Part shown: piece after piece, positions 62,664 to 64,000 of the stretch
Layout of the letters: every line of letters starts with the position of its first letter
Numbering within the stretch: the first letter of the stretch is position 1
Origin: Paraburkholderia piptadeniae
Lineage (GTDB): Bacteria > Pseudomonadota > Gammaproteobacteria > Burkholderiales > Burkholderiaceae
Assembly: GCF_900007165.1 (NCBI RefSeq)
Contig: NZ_CYGY02000050.1
Location: 159,880 to 223,879, forward strand
Direction: 5' to 3'
Length of the DNA stretch: 64,000 nt
Program-made: the position numbers and the translations under genes
The notes under the pieces: model-generated
What the model saw: only the letters and a program-made list of their open reading frames with translations
Databases searched by the model: none
What the model was told of the DNA's origin: nothing

Positions 62664-63428
62664 ATGAATCGTATTGATCTGGACGGCCGTGTCGTCGTCA
62701 TCACAGGTGGCGCGCGGGGCATCGGCTACGCGGTCGCGCAGCGCGCGCTGCGCTCGGGCGCGAGCGTCTCGCTGTGGGACCGGGACGGCGAACGGCTCGC
62801 GCGCAGCGAGCGCGAGCTCGGCGAACTCGTCGGCGAACACGGCAAGGTCTCCGCCGTCATCGTCGATCAAACGAAGGAAGCCGAGATCGATGCCGCCGTC
62901 AGCAAGACGCTCGCTGCGCACGGCGCGATCGACGTGCTGATCAACTGCGCGGGCATCACGGGCGGCAACGGCACGACGTGGGAACTCGACCCGGATGTAT
63001 GGCGGCAGGTGATCGACGTCAATCTGATCGGCCCGTATCTCGTGTGCCGCGCGGTCGTTCCGCAGATGCTGAAGCGGGGCTACGGGCGCATCGTCAATAT
63101 CGCGTCGGTGGCGGCCAAGGAGGGCAATCCGAACGCGTCGCACTACAGCGCGTCGAAGGCGGGGCTGATCGGCCTCACTAAATCGCTTGGCAAGGAGCTC
63201 GCGACGAAGAACATTCTCGTCAATGCCGTGACGCCCGCTGCCGCCAAAACAGAAATCTTCGATTCGATGTCGCAGCAGCACATCGACTACATGCTCTCGA
63301 AGATACCAATGAACCGCTTCCTGCTGCCTGAAGAGGCGGCGTCGCTGATTCTGTGGCTGTCGTCGGAAGACTGCGCGTTCAGCACGGGCGCGGTGTTCGA
63401 TCTGTCGGGCGGCCGCGCGACTTATTGA
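62664..63428 (+). CDS. Short-chain dehydrogenase/reductase
   Basis: A 254-residue classical SDR. Cofactor motif VVVITGGARGIGYAVA (N-terminal), structural NCAGITGG, catalytic Ser in VNIASVAAKEGN and Tyr/Lys in HYSASKAGLIGLTKSLGKEL. The acidic residue in LWDRDGERL suggests NAD preference. The end FSTGAVFDLSGGRATY is typical of sugar- or polyol-type SDRs. It precedes the MFS gene by 100 bases and is probably in the same transcript. The substrate is unknown, likely that of the transporter. Confidence 0.88.
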   Translation: MNRIDLDGRVVVITGGARGIGYAVAQRALRSGASVSLWDRDGERLARSERELGELVGEHGKVSAVIVDQTKEAEIDAAVSKTLAAHGAIDVLINCAGITGGNGTTWELDPDVWRQVIDVNLIGPYLVCRAVVPQMLKRGYGRIVNIASVAAKEGNPNASHYSASKAGLIGLTKSLGKELATKNILVNAVTPAAAKTEIFDSMSQQHIDYMLSKIPMNRFLLPEEAASLILWLSSEDCAFSTGAVFDLSGGRATY

Positions 63429-63528
63429 GCGCAGCGCGCAGCAAACACCAGCAACGTCAAGAAGAACAACAGCGGTACATGCATGCCGCCCGCGCGCTCG
63501 CGCGATACAACAGACACCAGGAGACACG

Positions 63529-64000
63529 ATGAGCCGGACCCCACGCGAATCCATCGACGGCATCGTCGGCCAGGTCATGCGGCGGCTGTTGCCGTTCCTG
63601 CTGCTGATGTACGTGCTCGCGTTTCTCGACCGCGCGAACATCGGCTTTGCGCAGAAGGCCTTGCAGCACGATACGGGCATTTCGAACGCGGCGTTCGCGT
63701 TCGGCGCCGGTGTGTTCTTCGTCGGCTATGCGCTCTTCGAGGTGCCGAGCAATCTGCTGCTGCATCGTGTCGGCGCGCGGCTGTGGATGTGCCGGATCAT
63801 GGTCACGTGGGGCATCGTGTCGGCGGCGATGAGTCTCGCGCATTCGGCGACGGCCTTCTACACGCTGCGCTTCCTGCTGGGCATCGCGGAAGCCGGCTTC
63901 TTTCCCGGCGTCATCTATTACCTCACGCGCTGGTTTCCGCAAGCTGCGCGCGGGCGTGCCGTCGGTGTGTTCTATTTCGGCGCGCCGCTCGCGTTCATGT
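63529..64000 (+). CDS. MFS transporter of the ACS (anion:cation symporter) family, 3' truncated
   Basis: The first 157 residues are present before the window ends. The pattern LLPFLLLMYVLAFLDRANIGFAQKAL in helix 1, then FVGYALFEVPSNLLLHRVGARLWM (motif A region) and LRFLLGIAEAGFFPGVIYYLTRWFPQAARGRA mark the ACS family of organic-acid importers such as tartrate or phthalate carriers. Ribosome site caggagacacgATG. It likely imports the substrate of the SDR upstream. Confidence 0.88.
   Translation, partial: MSRTPRESIDGIVGQVMRRLLPFLLLMYVLAFLDRANIGFAQKALQHDTGISNAAFAFGAGVFFVGYALFEVPSNLLLHRVGARLWMCRIMVTWGIVSAAMSLAHSATAFYTLRFLLGIAEAGFFPGVIYYLTRWFPQAARGRAVGVFYFGAPLAFM

Noticed and set aside
1..64000. 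CRISPR arrays, tRNA or rRNA genes, insertion sequences
   Set aside because: No regularly spaced repeats, cloverleaf sequences, rRNA stretches or transposase motifs were seen in the window.

Overview
The window is high-GC DNA from a betaproteobacterium, most likely Burkholderiaceae of the Paraburkholderia/Caballeronia type. The grounds are the DUF4148 and DUF1488 small proteins, an H-NS protein with two DNA-binding units, a UbiM-type hydroxylase, a complete liuABCD leucine operon and many LysR, IclR, MarR, TetR, AraC and MocR regulators each next to a metabolic operon. It reads like an accessory-rich secondary replicon. I found no rRNA, tRNA, CRISPR array, integrase or insertion sequence.

Layout. 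0-3.1 kb: a four-gene chemosensory-like signalling operon (histidine kinase with Hpt domain, MCP-like protein, CheX-like protein, CheY). 3.3-13.6 kb: small proteins (DUF4148, H-NS, two DUF1488), a LysR/MFS divergent pair, a MocR regulator, a class I fructose-bisphosphate aldolase, an SRPBCC protein and an EamA transporter. 13.7-14.7 kb: a decayed stretch with an MFS remnant, a TraB/GumN-like remnant and an intact-looking small-RNA unit. 14.7-21.5 kb: an IclR-associated catabolic cluster (GMC oxidoreductase, enolase-superfamily dehydratase, MFS importer, aldehyde dehydrogenase). 21.8-29.3 kb: a DUF2891 protein and a putrescine/gamma-glutamyl-putrescine cluster (aminotransferase, PuuA-like ligase, PuuD, PuuC). 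29.3-31.5 kb: a MarR regulator with a Cys-rich tail, a glycine-zipper lipoprotein, a frameshifted PRC-barrel gene and a 56-residue acidic protein. 31.5-38.3 kb: a TetR regulator divergent from liuABCD. 38.4-55.2 kb: mixed single genes, including a PhnD-like protein, an Asp-box propeller, bacteriohemerythrin, UbiM, DUF899, an AraC/VOC pair, a TonB receptor, a diguanylate cyclase, a desaturase, Cdh, an amidase, a ferritin-like protein and a flavin reductase. 62.6-64 kb: an SDR/MFS pair cut by the window edge.

The most interesting region is 55.5-62.3 kb. It places together a membrane-anchored TIR protein with a periplasmic Cys-repeat region, a SLOG-like nucleotide-sensor protein, a lysozyme-fold protein without a signal peptide, a 974-residue CHAT (caspase-like) protease with a helical C-terminus, and an unrecognised 261-residue protein with a hydrophobic segment. 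TIR, SLOG-like and CHAT domains are typical parts of bacterial immune or programmed-death systems, and I do not recognise this combination as a named system.

Other points are two copies of a probable small RNA carrying CUCCU (anti-Shine-Dalgarno) motifs, matching ATGTGC-N5-GCACAT operators near the MarR gene, a perfect palindrome ahead of liuA, and a tandem repeat plus hairpin ahead of the SDR gene. All functions are inferred by reading the sequence; no database search was run.
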